In this document: in pieces, positions 23,691-38,751 of the stretch
How positions within the stretch are numbered: the first letter of the stretch is position 1
How the letters are laid out: each line of letters starts with the position of its first letter
Origin: Iris pallida
Lineage: Eukaryota > Streptophyta > Magnoliopsida > Asparagales > Iridaceae
NCBI GenBank assembly: GCA_029216955.1
Contig: JANAVB010016200.1
Span: 2,309,839 to 2,373,838, forward strand
Length of the DNA: 64,000 nt
Direction: 5' to 3'
The notes under the pieces: model-generated
What the model was told of the DNA's origin: nothing
What the model saw: only the letters and a program-made list of their open reading frames with translations
The model's database searches: none
Position numbers and translations under genes: made by a program

Positions 23691-24802
23691 TCTTCTTCTA
23701 TATTTGGGGTGTTATGCTGGAGTGGTGGAAGATGACGCAGGTGGTAGCGATTGGGGTATGGGGCTGTATGCTGGGGGTAAGGGTGATGTTGTTTGGGTTA
23801 TGGCTGGTATGGTGGTGGTGGCGCCAGGGTGGCGTCAGCCAAGAGGAGGTCGGTAGAAGACATGAGGCAGGCAACTACAATATGGTGGTGGCAGATGACA
23901 GTATGGTGGCGCTGCTGGTGGTGAATGTAGTGGTGGTTGTGGTGAAATTAGTGGCAGTGTGGGGGTGGTGTTGCCCGGGCGGTTTAGGTGGTACATGGTT
24001 GTAAGAAGAAGTCGATGGTGGTGGTCGACTGTGAAGGAGGTGGGCGCAGGTGATGGCTGGCCAGGGAGTGGTTGGAAGGAGGCAGGAACAGTAGGGGGGG
24101 TGGCGACTGCTAGATGGGAAATTAGGTTTTTTTAGAAATTGTCTTGTAAAATATTGGGAAGTGTCCAATATTTGTAGGGGAGGGTGGAAACACTAATGGC
24201 AAGGTTGTAATAGGAGTAGGAAAATTATTGGAATTCACTAACAACTAACTTAATGCTAACTACTAACCATTAGTTAATTGATATTAATTAATCACTAGCT
24301 AATAGCAATTTAGATATTAACAACTAGTTACTTAGTTATTAGCTAATTATAATTTAGCTACCACTATCAATTCTTACGTAAACTCAAGAAGTTAGTCCAT
24401 GATCCAAGTCCAACTTGGTAGGCTAGAAGACCGAATAGTCTTAGCTCGATACTAGAAAAAATCGAATAAACTACAGTTTCGTAAACTTTTAATCTTGAAA
24501 ACAAATAGAAATAAAAGTATTTTTATTTTACAAATAATATTTGACAAACATTTCTTTATACGAAACAGATATTTATAACTCATAAAAATTCAAGAAAATG
24601 TCAGGAGATTATTTTGCATGTAACCTCACAAAATAGATTCATAAAACCAATGCTCCGGATTTATGAACTTAGTACTTATAGCATCACGATTTCGAAAATA
24701 TACTTTATAATGAAATTAAATTTCAAGGAGATTTGAAAGATTTAGAGAAATAGAAATTTGAAAAATAATCAACAATTTTGGGTTTGGGTTCAAGGAGGTA
24801 AC
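23691..24802 (-). other. J LTR portion beyond the hAT element
   Basis: Continuation of the J LTR. The + strand is G-rich (ggtggtggtgg) to about 24120, then AT-rich. The frame at 23462-24004 runs from inside the hAT element across its end into this G-rich DNA and is not a gene. Confidence 0.55.
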
Positions 24803-24824
24803 AAAGATTCCCAAGAAAAAAATA

Positions 24825-25062
24825 CAGGGTTAATTGCATTAACTATCCCTATGTTTTACACTTATTAGGCGGACCACCCCTCCTTTGAAACTAATTACAC
24901 GGAATGCCACTATAGTTTCTATTTTCTGTAGAAACTAATAACACAGACCATCACTATAATTAATAAAATTTATAAAGGAGAGGGGGATCAGTGTAATTAT
25001 TTTCAGAATATGGGTAGTTATTATAATACTCATGAAAAGGAGGGGGTTCAGTGTAATTAAAC
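24825..25062. mobile_element. Small MITE, Mutator-like
   Basis: A 238-bp element begins CAGGGTTAATTGCATTA and ends GTGTAATTAAAC; read inward the ends share GG/GTTTAATTRCA. AAAAAAATA, nine bases, lies on both sides (24816-24824 and 25063-25071). A 9-bp duplication suits Mutator-like elements, but the A-run lowers its weight. The interior repeats agGAGrGGGGrTCAGTGTAAT motifs. Confidence 0.6.
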
Positions 25063-25117
25063 AAAAAAATAATATTCTTGGCATCTGTCACTTATGGTAC
25101 TGTGTCGTGATACTAAA

Positions 25118-25274
25118 GGGTGAACACGAAACAACTCCATGGCTCTGCTACAGAGATCGAGGCACACTCAAATACCCAAACTCCATATGTTTATGAGTCA
25201 CGACGGCCGGGTACTTCGGTTGAGTCCGCCGGAGAAGGAGGGAGGGAGCGCTACCGAAGAAAGGGGGGATGAGG
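25118..25274. repeat. Flanking unit, copy 1
   Basis: This 157-bp segment (GGGTGAACACGAAACAACTC at its start) recurs on the other side of F as 39431-39444 plus 49760-49903. Shared wording includes ATACCCAAACTCCA, GGGTACTTCGG and GAAGGAGGGAGGGAGC. No coding content. Confidence 0.8.
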
Positions 25275-25872
25275 TGTTGTGCTATTTTAGATATAATATG
25301 ATTCTTATTTTAGGAAATCCTATTATGATCTAAAATAGGATGTTGATGGAATATTTTAGGCATAATAGGGTTCCTATTATGTTCATATTTAGGAAATCCT
25401 ATTATGACTAGAATGTGATTTTTTTTTCTCATCATATATATATAGGGTGAGGGTTGAGGCACAAAGCACATCACAAAGTGGAGATTCGGGATACTCGTCC
25501 ACAAGTAAATCTAAGAGAAAGTCTGTACTTTGTTCTTAGGATTTCGTCATCCAAGACAGAAGGAAAAAAGAAAATCTAATCAAGGAGTCATCAACTTTGG
25601 TTAGAAAGATTGCTACGGGTTGGTGAGTGATCTCAATTGTAATCTTCTATTTTTCTTCTTGAGAGTGATGAGGGGGTTGAACCTATTAGGGCAAAGGGTT
25701 CAACATGAGTTCTGCCAATCTTGTAATTTCATCTGAGTTATTAAAGATTGGAATTTTTCTAGGTGACATATGTCACCGCCATATACTTGTCTTCATCTTT
25801 TACTTGGTGTCCGTTAGACAAGGGTTGGTTTTGATCAGGTGGGTTGGCAAACGCTTTCGCATGCATCCAACA
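25275..25872 (+). repeat. Element F 5' LTR (95-bp deletion)
   Basis: It starts TGTTGTGCTATTTT and ends GCATGCATCCAACA. Compared with the 3' LTR it lacks about 95 bp after the first TGTTG (bases matching 38757-38851). The loss removes the beginning of U3. Confidence 0.85.
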
Positions 25873-25874
25873 AT

Positions 25875-25886
25875 TGGTATCAGAGC
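25875..25886 (+). promoter_or_regulatory. Element F primer-binding site (tRNA-iMet)
   Basis: TGGTATCAGAGC, two bases after the LTR end, is the standard plant site complementary to the 3' end of initiator tRNA-Met. It contrasts with the different site in the gypsy elements here. Confidence 0.95.
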
Positions 25887-25905
25887 TTTGGGGGTTCTGG
25901 CAACC

Positions 25906-26903
25906 ATGTCTACGGACCAGATAAATACTCGTATAGTCACCCTTATAGAGGGAATTGGGCAATTTGGAAGTCAATGATGGAGGATCTACTCTGGTGCAAT
26001 GACTTGCATGGTCCGTTGGAGGGCGATATCGCAAAGCCATCGGACAAAGCTGTTAAAGACTGGAAACGACTGGATCAAAAGGTCGTCGGATTCATCCGCC
26101 AATGGCTGTATGACTCAATGTTTTACCACATGTCCATGGAGAGTTCGACAAAAGCATTGTGGAAGAAGTTATATTTGTTGTACGAAAGGAAGACGACTGG
26201 CAATAAGGCATTTCTAATTTGCCAACTCTTCAACTCGAAGTACAAAGAGGGTGCCTCGGTGGCACAACATCTGAACGAGGTTCAGGGTATCATCAATCAG
26301 CTATATACGATGAAGATGGTGATTGATGACGAGCTTCAGGTCCTACTGCTTTTGAGTTCTTTGCTGGAAAGCTGGAAGATGTTGGTGGTGTCCGTGAGCA
26401 ACTCCACACCTGATGGTGTTGTCATGATGGAGGCAGTTAAAAGTAGCTTATTGAATGAGGAGGTCCGGCACAAGCAAGTTAAATCATCGCAGGAGTCCGC
26501 TCTGGTAGCTTCCTACGGAAAGAAAAAACCCAAGTCACAAGTGAGAACGGAAGAGAGTTTTCAGAATCTTGTGATAGTGGACCGCAAGGAGGGCTACTAT
26601 CACTATGAAGAAAGAGGTCATATCAAGAGGAACTGCATGAAGCTCAAAGCTGAGAAGGCCAAAGGCAAGGACGATCAGGTGGATCTCACGGTGTTTGAAG
26701 ATATCGTCATCGCAGTGATCAATACAGAGGAACCTTGTGGCAGGTGCCATGATGGCGACTGGGTCATGGATAGGGCGTCCTCGTACTACACTACTCCACA
26801 TACGAGGACCTTCATGTCATACCACGATGGCAGGTTTGGACGTGTGAAGATGGGCGACAAGGGGACGGTTGTAGTTGTAGGCATCAGTGATATGTGCACT
26901 TAA
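25906..26903 (+). pseudogene. Element F gag and protease remnant
   Basis: The likely start is ATG at 25906 (MSTDQINTRIVTL), followed by a frameshift near 25950 into a long frame. That frame gives a copia-type Gag (UBN2-like: NWAIWKSMMEDLLW, SSTKALWKKLYLLYERK, HLNEVQGIINQLYTM). The zinc knuckle at residues 253-266 of the 354-residue frame has lost its first two Cys, both now Tyr (YYHYEERGHIKRNC). The protease site near residue 311 reads WVMDRASSYY where DSGASYH is usual, so the catalytic triplet is gone. Gag would form the particle; this one cannot process itself. Confidence 0.9.
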
Positions 26904-27157
26904 TGATGGGATTTGGTGAGAAGCTCGTCCTTAGGGGTGTGCAACATGTACCGAGTTTGCGCTACAACTTGGTTTCGGTAGGGTGGCTGGCAGACGATGG
27001 CTGTCACAGTCTGTTTGGGAGCAAAGATTGGATGATTGCGAAGGGTTTCCAACAGCTAGCTCGGGGAGATTTGTGTTGTGACATGTACAGGCTCAAGCCG
27101 CTGAGCTGTATAGGTAGGCCACAAACACCAGATGGAGGCCCGAGGGATGTTCGACAG
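26894..27157 (+). pseudogene. Element F pre-integrase region, left of D
   Basis: After another frameshift, the frame reads LVLRGVQHVPSLRYNLVSVG and GFQQLARGDLCCDMYRLKPL, the segment between copia protease and integrase. Integrase proper does not follow. The frame runs directly to the D insertion and continues in the same frame at 37949. Confidence 0.8.
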
Positions 27158-27208
27158 TGTCACGACCCGCACCCTGATGAGGGGCACGAGTATGCGGTTA
27201 CGTCCAGC

Positions 27209-27231
27209 CTACGCCACAGAATCGGCGATAG
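27209..27231 (-). promoter_or_regulatory. U5 hairpin in D LTR
   Basis: In sense RNA, CTAT, bulged C and GCCG pair with TGGC and GTAG around ATTCTG. Two pairs are G-U wobbles, which work in the sense RNA but not in the antisense strand. The right LTR equivalent (about 33663-33685) has one mismatch. Confidence 0.6.
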
Positions 27232-28629
27232 AACGCTGTCTAGGTCGTCTACAAATTCTACGCTAAACAGATAAAGGTACCTGTACAGTATATACACTCC
27301 GAATGGAGGTGACATAGCAATACAGTCTAAATCACAAAATAAAACTAAGGTAGATAGCACGGAAAATAAATATGATAGATGAAAGCAGGAAAATAGTTCA
27401 AGATCCACACAAGCCCAAAGCTATACACAACACCACAGAGTCACAGAAATATAATATAAACTACTACAGTCTAAAACAAAAGCTGGATCACAGTCCAAGC
27501 AAGCCTAACTAAGCTAACCACTCTGGAAGAATAAAATCTAGGGGCTCTACTATCAAGCCACGGTCCAGGTCTACTCCATCTAACCCGTCCCCATAATAGG
27601 TCGGGCAATCTGTCTCAGAAACATCTGTAAAATTGTTGACGGTATCATGTCAGAAAAATGAGCAAGTACAAACACTAACAGCAGTTCCATATGAATTGAT
27701 AAATTCTATAAGAGACAGTATAATGAAATACAAGACAAAGATATGTGAAAACTTCGGAGCTATTCGAAAGCCGACTTACAACCCATAAACCAATCAAGGA
27801 CCGGGGTTGTAATCCTTCTCCCGAATAGAACCTAGTCTCCAATCACTGTATAGCATAAAAGCATGTAGAATATATAAAATACAGGGTAAAATCAGCAGGA
27901 AATGTATAACAGATGTGAGTACTGAATAGAACGATAATACACATATAGGATGACTTGAGAACTATTCGGAAGTCGAGTTACAACCCTTAAACCAAACAAG
28001 AACCGGGATTGTAACCCTTCTCCCGAACAGAACTTAGCCTCCTACGATAATAAATATAAAAGGTGCCTTGAATTATTAGAGTGTTATGTGATCGGCTTGG
28101 GAAAATATGCTCAGGCTTTCCATCCGACAGGCTATGAATAATGTGTACAATAGAGTGGTAAGGCCGGTCACCATGGAAAGCTATGAACAATATAGGGTAA
28201 GGCTTTACCCGTCGTGAGGCGAGGATATAGCTATGAACAGTGTGTAGAACAATATGGGAATTTTGATCACACAACCACTAATAACTCCCCCATCCCCGAA
28301 TAGTATAATGGATCTGGACATGACACGTCATGACACGAGATTCCATAAGAGAGTAGCAAGTCCCCTTTGGAATCGGTGTCTATACCAATACATGGAAATA
28401 AGATGTACCAATATACTATAAAATCTGGGAACAACATCCCATGTCATGATCCAACATATACTAGTCTGTGAACTATCGTGACTGGAAATCGAGTAAGACA
28501 CTACAACTGAATCGGATATAGCAGATATCAAGACAATAAAAACTATCAGGGAATGTACTTGCCTGTGGTCCTGAGCTGATAAGGTGAACAGACGCTCAGA
28601 GTAATCACAGACCTAAAGATGAGATACTA

Positions 28630-29110
28630 CAAGTCAAAACATGGTTTAATAATCAAAGGAAAGATAATCTAGTCATGATATGCAAGTCTAAGTCAAAACT
28701 AGGTCAAACTAAGTCATACCAAGCTAAACTAAGTCATACTAGGTCATACTGAGCCAAACTGGGTCACACTAGGACAACCAAGGTCAAACAAGGTCACAGG
28801 AAATCAATCCAAGTCAAACTAGGTCAATCTGGGTCAAGGGTTGACTTACAGTTGACTTTTGGTCAAAAAGTCAACTCTGGTCAACTCTGGTCAACAATGA
28901 GTCAACCTTGGATCAACCCTAGGTCAAACTAGTCAAATGTTGACTAACTGTTGACTTCCAGTCAACTGGTCAACTCTGGTTTGGTTTCGGTCAAATTTAG
29001 TCACTTATAGGCTAAGTTTGACTCTCGATTGACTTTTGTTGACTTTTGGTCAAAATGGTCAGCCGAAGTCAAAACTAGTCTAGGAGCACTATATTTGACC
29101 ATTACCAACC
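28630..29110 (-). promoter_or_regulatory. W-box array in D LTR
   Basis: I count about 19 GTCAA (TTGAC in sense) and 8 TTGAC on the + strand in roughly 480 bp, nearly all extendable to TTGAC[CT]. The right LTR has the same array at about 35080-35560. WRKY factors, induced by stress and defence signals, bind this motif. Confidence 0.7.
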
Positions 29111-29525
29111 AAGGGAACCAAGTTCTAATCATATCTTAGTCTCTAAACTCAAATACCTTAGTTCTAGGTATTACCTACATTATCCTTACCAAGGTAATCC
29201 CGATTACCTTGCACAATACAAAGGAAATCCAGCTAATTCTCAAGATACTATCCTAGGCTCCCTAGGGTAGTTAGATACTATCCTATCTAAGGGTTACCTA
29301 CCAAGAAACATAGGTTTTCTAGATATCTAATCCATCTTAGATTACATGTTGGTCCTCTAACCATTACCTTATCCTATATCCTCTTCACATCTATCTTAAC
29401 TAACCACTCACCACACAAACTCACTCACTCACTCACTCACTCACCCACTCATGACACCCATAATACCACACTTATAGGTTTTCCTATAGGTTCACATATA
29501 GTCTAACACCTATAGGCTATTAGCT

Positions 29526-29526
<1 letters not shown>

Positions 29527-29604
<78 letters not shown>
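29527..29604. repeat. (TA)n array in D left LTR
   Basis: Uninterrupted TA run. The homologous array in the right LTR is longer and differs in edges (about 35971-36064). Confidence 0.95.
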
Positions 29605-29609
<5 letters not shown>

Positions 29610-30090
29610 TTATATATACTCACACATACACACACATATAGGCAATAGGACTGATTTGGAGTTGCTAAATGCTGTTCTAGGACTGGTTTGGGAGTGCTTA
29701 TAGGCTGTCCATTAGGACTGATACATGGGGGTTTAAGTAGACTCGTTTGGGACTAACTCTAAGGCCAAACTAAGGCTGGATTGGGACTGCTTATAGGGAC
29801 CGTTTTAGGACAAGTTTAGGACTGCTATAGGACCTGCAAATGGCTGGTTTGGATTTCCTAATGGCTGTCCATTTATGGACTGGATTAGGAGTGCTTAGCT
29901 GCTGGTTCTAAGGGGCTGTTAAGGCTGATATGGGACTGAAACAAGGCTGATACATGGGCTAATTAATGACTGATTATAGGGACAGGTATAGGCTGATATG
30001 GGTGCTGGTTTATAGGGATAATGCTGTCCTAATTGGACTGTTACATGGGGTAATGAGGCGGTGCTAATTGGGGCTAAACTCCCCCCTAAA

Positions 30091-30259
30091 ATACACTGAA
30101 CAGCAGTGTATTGTTGCTGCTGTTGCTGATGGAACAGTCCCCTGTGTGGGGACTGTCCTGTCCAGGAAAACCAGTCCCGTCCTGTCCAGGAAAACCAGTC
30201 CCATGTGTGGGGACTGTTCACATTACACTGCACAGCAGTGTCCCCCCCCCCCCCCCCCC
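30091..30259 (-). other. Hairpin cluster in D left LTR
   Basis: ACAGTCCCC and GGGGACTGT (30134-30156) form a 9-bp perfect hairpin with loop TGTGT. ACACTG..CAGTGT occurs twice as further small hairpins. A 24-bp unit CCTGTCCAGGAAAACCAGTC is duplicated here but single in the right LTR (36604-36627). Confidence 0.6.
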
Positions 30260-30444
30260 ACACTACTCTCTAACTCTAATCTCTCACTCCCTCTATACAC
30301 AAACACACACATACATATCAACATTCAACATTCCCTCAACTCCACCACCACATCTCAATACTCTCCTTAGGCCGAAATCTACACACCAACATATGAATAT
30401 ATATGACACTAAAACACACCCATATATATACATATATATAAGAC

Positions 30445-30555
<111 letters not shown>

Positions 30556-31524
30556 TTAACATATATACAACCAAATATATATACAATATATATATAAATA
30601 AATATGATACAATATGATACATGAAGAACACATCTCTAAACAACACAAATCTGAGATTAAAAATCTAATAAATCATCCACACTATATATATAAAAACAAG
30701 TGTCCAAAATAGGAGTTTTTCCCACTAGGACACAACCACATGACAAAAGACACTCCTATGACCTCCAAATGGACACGAAATGGACACAAATGGAGATAGA
30801 ACCATGGGGGTCATTCCTACGGGTTCAAAATATCCTATATGCATGTAGGGATGGTTTAGAGGAGAGATTATACCTTCCGGGAGAGAGATTCCAAGAGAAA
30901 CCCTTCCGACACGACATCGAAACGAAGTGGCCTCCAAATGGACACGAACCAAAGCCAAATCCTCCCAAACTTGGCTAGCTCCCTCTATCCATGAAGTAGA
31001 GGAGAAATGAAGAAGATTTGGTGGAAGAAATGATGGATTTGGAGATGAAATCAATGGAGGTGGCTCTCAAATTTGGGGAAGAACAAGAGAGAGAATGTTT
31101 GGAGAAATAATGAAATGAATGGATGAGTCTATCCCCTCTTCTATGGCCGGCCCCTATTGCCATGGTGTCCCAATTTGTAAAAGACCAAAATGCCCCCCGC
31201 TTGTCCTATTTGATTTAATTACGAATGGGCTTAGGTTGAGGCTAAATTAGTCTAGTTTTAAGGCTCTAATTAAACATAACCTACCCATGAATAATTACTC
31301 TAACTCACTAACTAAAATAATGTCATGTGGGCTATGCCTAACTAATGTGTGGGTCCCACTAGAGTCAAAACTACCCCGGGTCCCCGTTTCAAGTTGGATT
31401 GAGCTGAAATTCGAACCCGACTCAAATAACCCCAAAAAAATATCATAAATAAATAAATAATTTCAAAAATATTCAAAATAAAAAATGACAAAAATATCCC
31501 GGTTTCTGAAAGCTGGGGGTGACA

Positions 31525-31560
31525 TATCTATCCACCTTACAAAATTTTGTCCTCGAAATT
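31525..31560 (-). promoter_or_regulatory. Element D polypurine tract
   Basis: In sense, TTTCGAGGACAAAATTTTG then TAAGGTGGATAGATA abuts the 3' LTR start. This GAGGACAAAATT-type tail is typical of plant chromovirus elements. Confidence 0.8.
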
Positions 31561-32050
31561 AAAACAAAGCAATCACAAGAAACACATGCAGAAAGGCAAT
31601 CCCACTCAATAAAAAAATTTCAGCAAAATAAAAAAAATCTCTTAAGGCACAACAACACTTGTAAATAAAAACTGTTACGTGTCCGACACGAACACGAAAC
31701 CAACCCAAAATCTCACCTATCAAAAGCCAATCAAAAATCACCAATACAAAATATCAAAAATAAATCAAAGAGGTCCAATGACCAAAATGCCCTTGGGCTA
31801 GAAATGACTCTGAAAATATCCTAATCACATGGTTAGGCTCTAGGTCAAACAGTCTCTAGGGTTTCACTAGTAAAACATCAAAATCACAAGTCATGGCTTA
31901 AAATTTTAAAATAATTTAAAATTTCCAAAATCAAAGCATGAATTAATTGACAATAATTAAATGACTAAAATGATAAAATTTAAAATTACTCTCAAATAGA
32001 AACTGGGTGCTATAAGTCTATCCACCTTAAAAGAATTCATCCTCCAAAAA
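31561..32050 (-). other. Relic LTR start of another family inside D
   Basis: In sense, a second polypurine-like tail (TTGGAGGATGAATTC, then AAGGTGGATAGAC, about 32050-32018) is followed by TTATAGCACCCAGTTTC and about 440 nt that resemble the beginning of the E and H LTRs. Shared wording includes GAGAGTAATTTTAAA, TGTGATTTTGATGTTTTACT, CTAACCATGTGATTAG and GGCATTTTGGTCATT. D's true polypurine tract and LTR come next, so the polypurine segment is present twice. Confidence 0.75.
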
Positions 32051-32545
32051 TTAAAACAAAGTAAACACAGAAAATCATGCAGTTCGACAATCATATGCGT
32101 CTGTCCAGAATCATGATACTCAGAATCTCCGTCATGGTAGTGAGCAAGGCTACGATAATCACAGAGTCCTTGACTATGGTATATACCTCTAGAATTATGG
32201 TATTTAAAATTTTTGCATTGCCGCATGCTTGGCAGCGAAAACCTTAAATTCCCACACCCTATAAATACATCCATAATCCGACTATATGTCCTCACTATGC
32301 CTGCTAGCATGACCCTAGAGGATTCTAAATCTCATAATTCGAGGCAACCTAGACCATACGACTTATCTCAGAAGAAAATCACATCACAAGAATAAAATTT
32401 TCATCAAACAATCAAGGAACAGATGGAATCGAATTTCAAACAGTTTATAAGAAGGCAAATACAGAAATAAGATCGAAAGATTGGAACCTGCACTCTGCCC
32501 TGCTGCTGCCTGACTGTCCTCAACTGTCAGGGCAAAAGTACCCCC
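32051..32545 (-). other. Element D non-coding interior
   Basis: About 490 bp between gag and the first polypurine tail. I see no protease, RT, RNase H or integrase on either strand. Confidence 0.7.
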
Positions 32546-33353
32546 CTACTGGCCTCCTCTAGCCTGCTGCACTCTGTCCTGGCCTGCCTGTCTGGCTGCA
32601 TGGGCAGCACAGTTCCTCATCTGGTGGTCTAGAGCTCCACAGTATAAACAAAGTCCCAGCCTCTTCCTGCAAACTCCCCGTGTGTGCCCCATCTTCTCGT
32701 AGAAAGTATACTGGATGGCCTGCCTCTTGCCCTGACCCTGCTGCTGGTCGTCATGTACTGGTGCCTGATGTACTCTGTCCTGGCCTCCTCGGACTCTACG
32801 AACGTGGCAATCCTTCAGCTGGTTGTCGGGCGCCCCACAGAATAGACATACGCCCAACCTCATCCTGCAAACCTTCCAGGTGCCCCGACTTCCTGCAGAA
32901 ACTGCACGGAGTAGTCTGCTTCTGGTCCTGTCCCTGGTGCTGAACTGGGGTATCCTGAACTGTATCTAGTACAATCCTCTCAATGGCTACCATCACCAGC
33001 CGGTGGGAGTTCTTCATGCTCTGCCGTAACACCTCTGCCTGGCGGTGAGATGCGTCAGCCTGATGCTGCTGTGCTTCGGCCTGGGCCCTCTGGGTCTGCA
33101 ACATCTGCTGTAGAAGGGCCATCATCTGCTGAGCATCAGTCGATAGCGGAGGCGGCGATGGAAAAGTCTCAGGAACGACTACGGACGGTCCCACTGCTGG
33201 AGGTGGAAGACATCCTGGAACTGTCGCTGCCACTCCCGCCTGAAGGGCGGGAACTGAGACTGCTGCTCCCGTAACCGGAAGTGGAGGTCCTACTGGATCG
33301 GATCTCTCTGGAACTGCACTACGTCCTGCTGCCTGAAAACGAGTAATCACCAT
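32546..33353 (-). pseudogene. Element D gag: N-terminus plus four zinc knuckles, core missing
   Basis: Frame 33353-32796 gives a Pro/Val/Gln-rich N-terminus with a helical, Gln-rich stretch (MMALLQQMLQTQRAQAEAQQ) and AIERIVLDTVQ. It passes directly to a zinc knuckle, CSFCRKSGH, with no Gag core between. A small indel near 32870 shifts to frame 32863-32546, with CLFCGAPDNQLKDC (His to Asn) at residues 6-19, YTFYEKMGHTRGVC (two Cys to Tyr) at 52-65 and CLYCGALDHQMRNC (intact) at 72-85. Knuckles 1-2 and 3-4 look like a duplicated pair. The protein, if made, would bind RNA but could hardly assemble a capsid. Confidence 0.85.
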
Positions 33354-33611
33354 CCTGAGGACGAATTGAACTCAAGAGATCAATATGGCACAAGATAAGA
33401 TATTATCAAAGGAGGACAATTGAATTCAATGCAAAAAGAGTTGTCATGGTAATCAAAAGATCAGAATTTTCCTAAAATGTGATTGAATAACTCCTATCAT
33501 ATCCTAGATCCTATATCCTAGTCGCATGCTCGTAATTAGTACTCTAAGTCGAGCACCATTACGAGATCGCACTAATTACGACACTGACCTGCATGGGCCA
33601 CCACAAAAATG
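33354..33611 (-). promoter_or_regulatory. Element D leader: primer site and strong hairpin
   Basis: In sense, 8 nt past the LTR end lies TGGTGGCCCATGCAGGTC (33603-33586). Further on, arms 33565-33551 and 33544-33529 form a 15-bp stem with two G-U pairs and one bulge around a GACTTA loop. The same loop letters recur in E's leader hairpin. Confidence 0.75.
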
Positions 33612-37948
<4,337 letters not shown>

Positions 37949-38214
37949 GACATGCGGTAGATCGTCGAGAACTTGTTGAGGAGGAGCTTCTAGATGCTTT
38001 GAGGGATACAAAGGATTCGGTTCGTCGAGACAAAGTGACAGAGGGTGATGAGTCAAAGATTGAGGGTCAGTCTGTCGGTCCCATGACAATTGGTCGGTCT
38101 CCAGGTAGGAGTTGCTCTATGGATCCAGTTTTGGCGACAGATGGTTTGCCAAAGCTTCACGGAGCGACATCGGTTTTAGCAGTTCGAAGCCAAGGAGGAG
38201 ATCAAAGTTTATAG
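37949..38214 (+). pseudogene. Element F reading frame right of D, unrecognised
   Basis: This stretch continues the frame of 26894-27157 across D and runs to a stop at 38214. The translation (VDRRELVEEELLDALRDTK, then a Ser/Gly/Asp-rich segment) is charged and does not resemble copia integrase or RT. It may be deletion-joined sequence that stayed open, or acquired sequence. I cannot assign a function. Confidence 0.6.
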
Positions 38215-38734
38215 CAAACTCAGTCTAAGGTGGGAGCATCATCATTCATACAGTTAAGAAGGAGCTGTGGGTCATCGATGATATGTACAGTGTATGATGT
38301 TTTGCTCGAGGATGCATGTGTATGGGGAAGCTTCAAGTTCGGACACGAAGGTGGACAAGTTTAGAAATCTGAATCTTGGAAGAACTGTACCGTCCGCTTG
38401 GTTGGGCCAACCAAGGATGAAGAAGCTCGTCAGAAAGTTAACACTTTTCGGTAGAAGATATTAGTCGGGGACAGGCAGCCGAGACTTACGGTGAGGCTGA
38501 TCGTCAGTAACTTCGATCTTGGTCGTGTCACTTATATCGGTAAGATCCCAGTGGTGGAGAAGGTGCTACGTATGGTAGCTAGCATCGACGTGACGGTCGA
38601 AAAGCTGGAGATAAAGGATGATGCAAAGCTGCTCGAAGGATCGGAGATCAGTGGCATGGGAGAGCAGGAACTCTGTCGTAAGACGACAGGCATGGAGTCC
38701 AGTTAAGGATCCATGTGGTCAATACCCTCTCATC
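38215..38734 (+). other. Element F remaining interior
   Basis: About 520 bp with one short frame (38491-38706) of no recognisable family. One + frame near 38290-38420 has copia-like wording (SSDTKVDKFRNLNLG), but no domain can be named. Confidence 0.5.
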
Positions 38735-38751
38735 AGACTGGAGAGGGAGAT
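38735..38751 (+). promoter_or_regulatory. Element F polypurine tract
   Basis: GACTGGAGAGGGAGAT directly precedes the 3' LTR start TGTTGGAGTC. Confidence 0.85.

Noticed and set aside
23462..24004. A 180-residue frame spanning the hAT right end
   Set aside because: It crosses the transposon boundary and runs into a G-rich LTR block, so it cannot be an ancestral gene.
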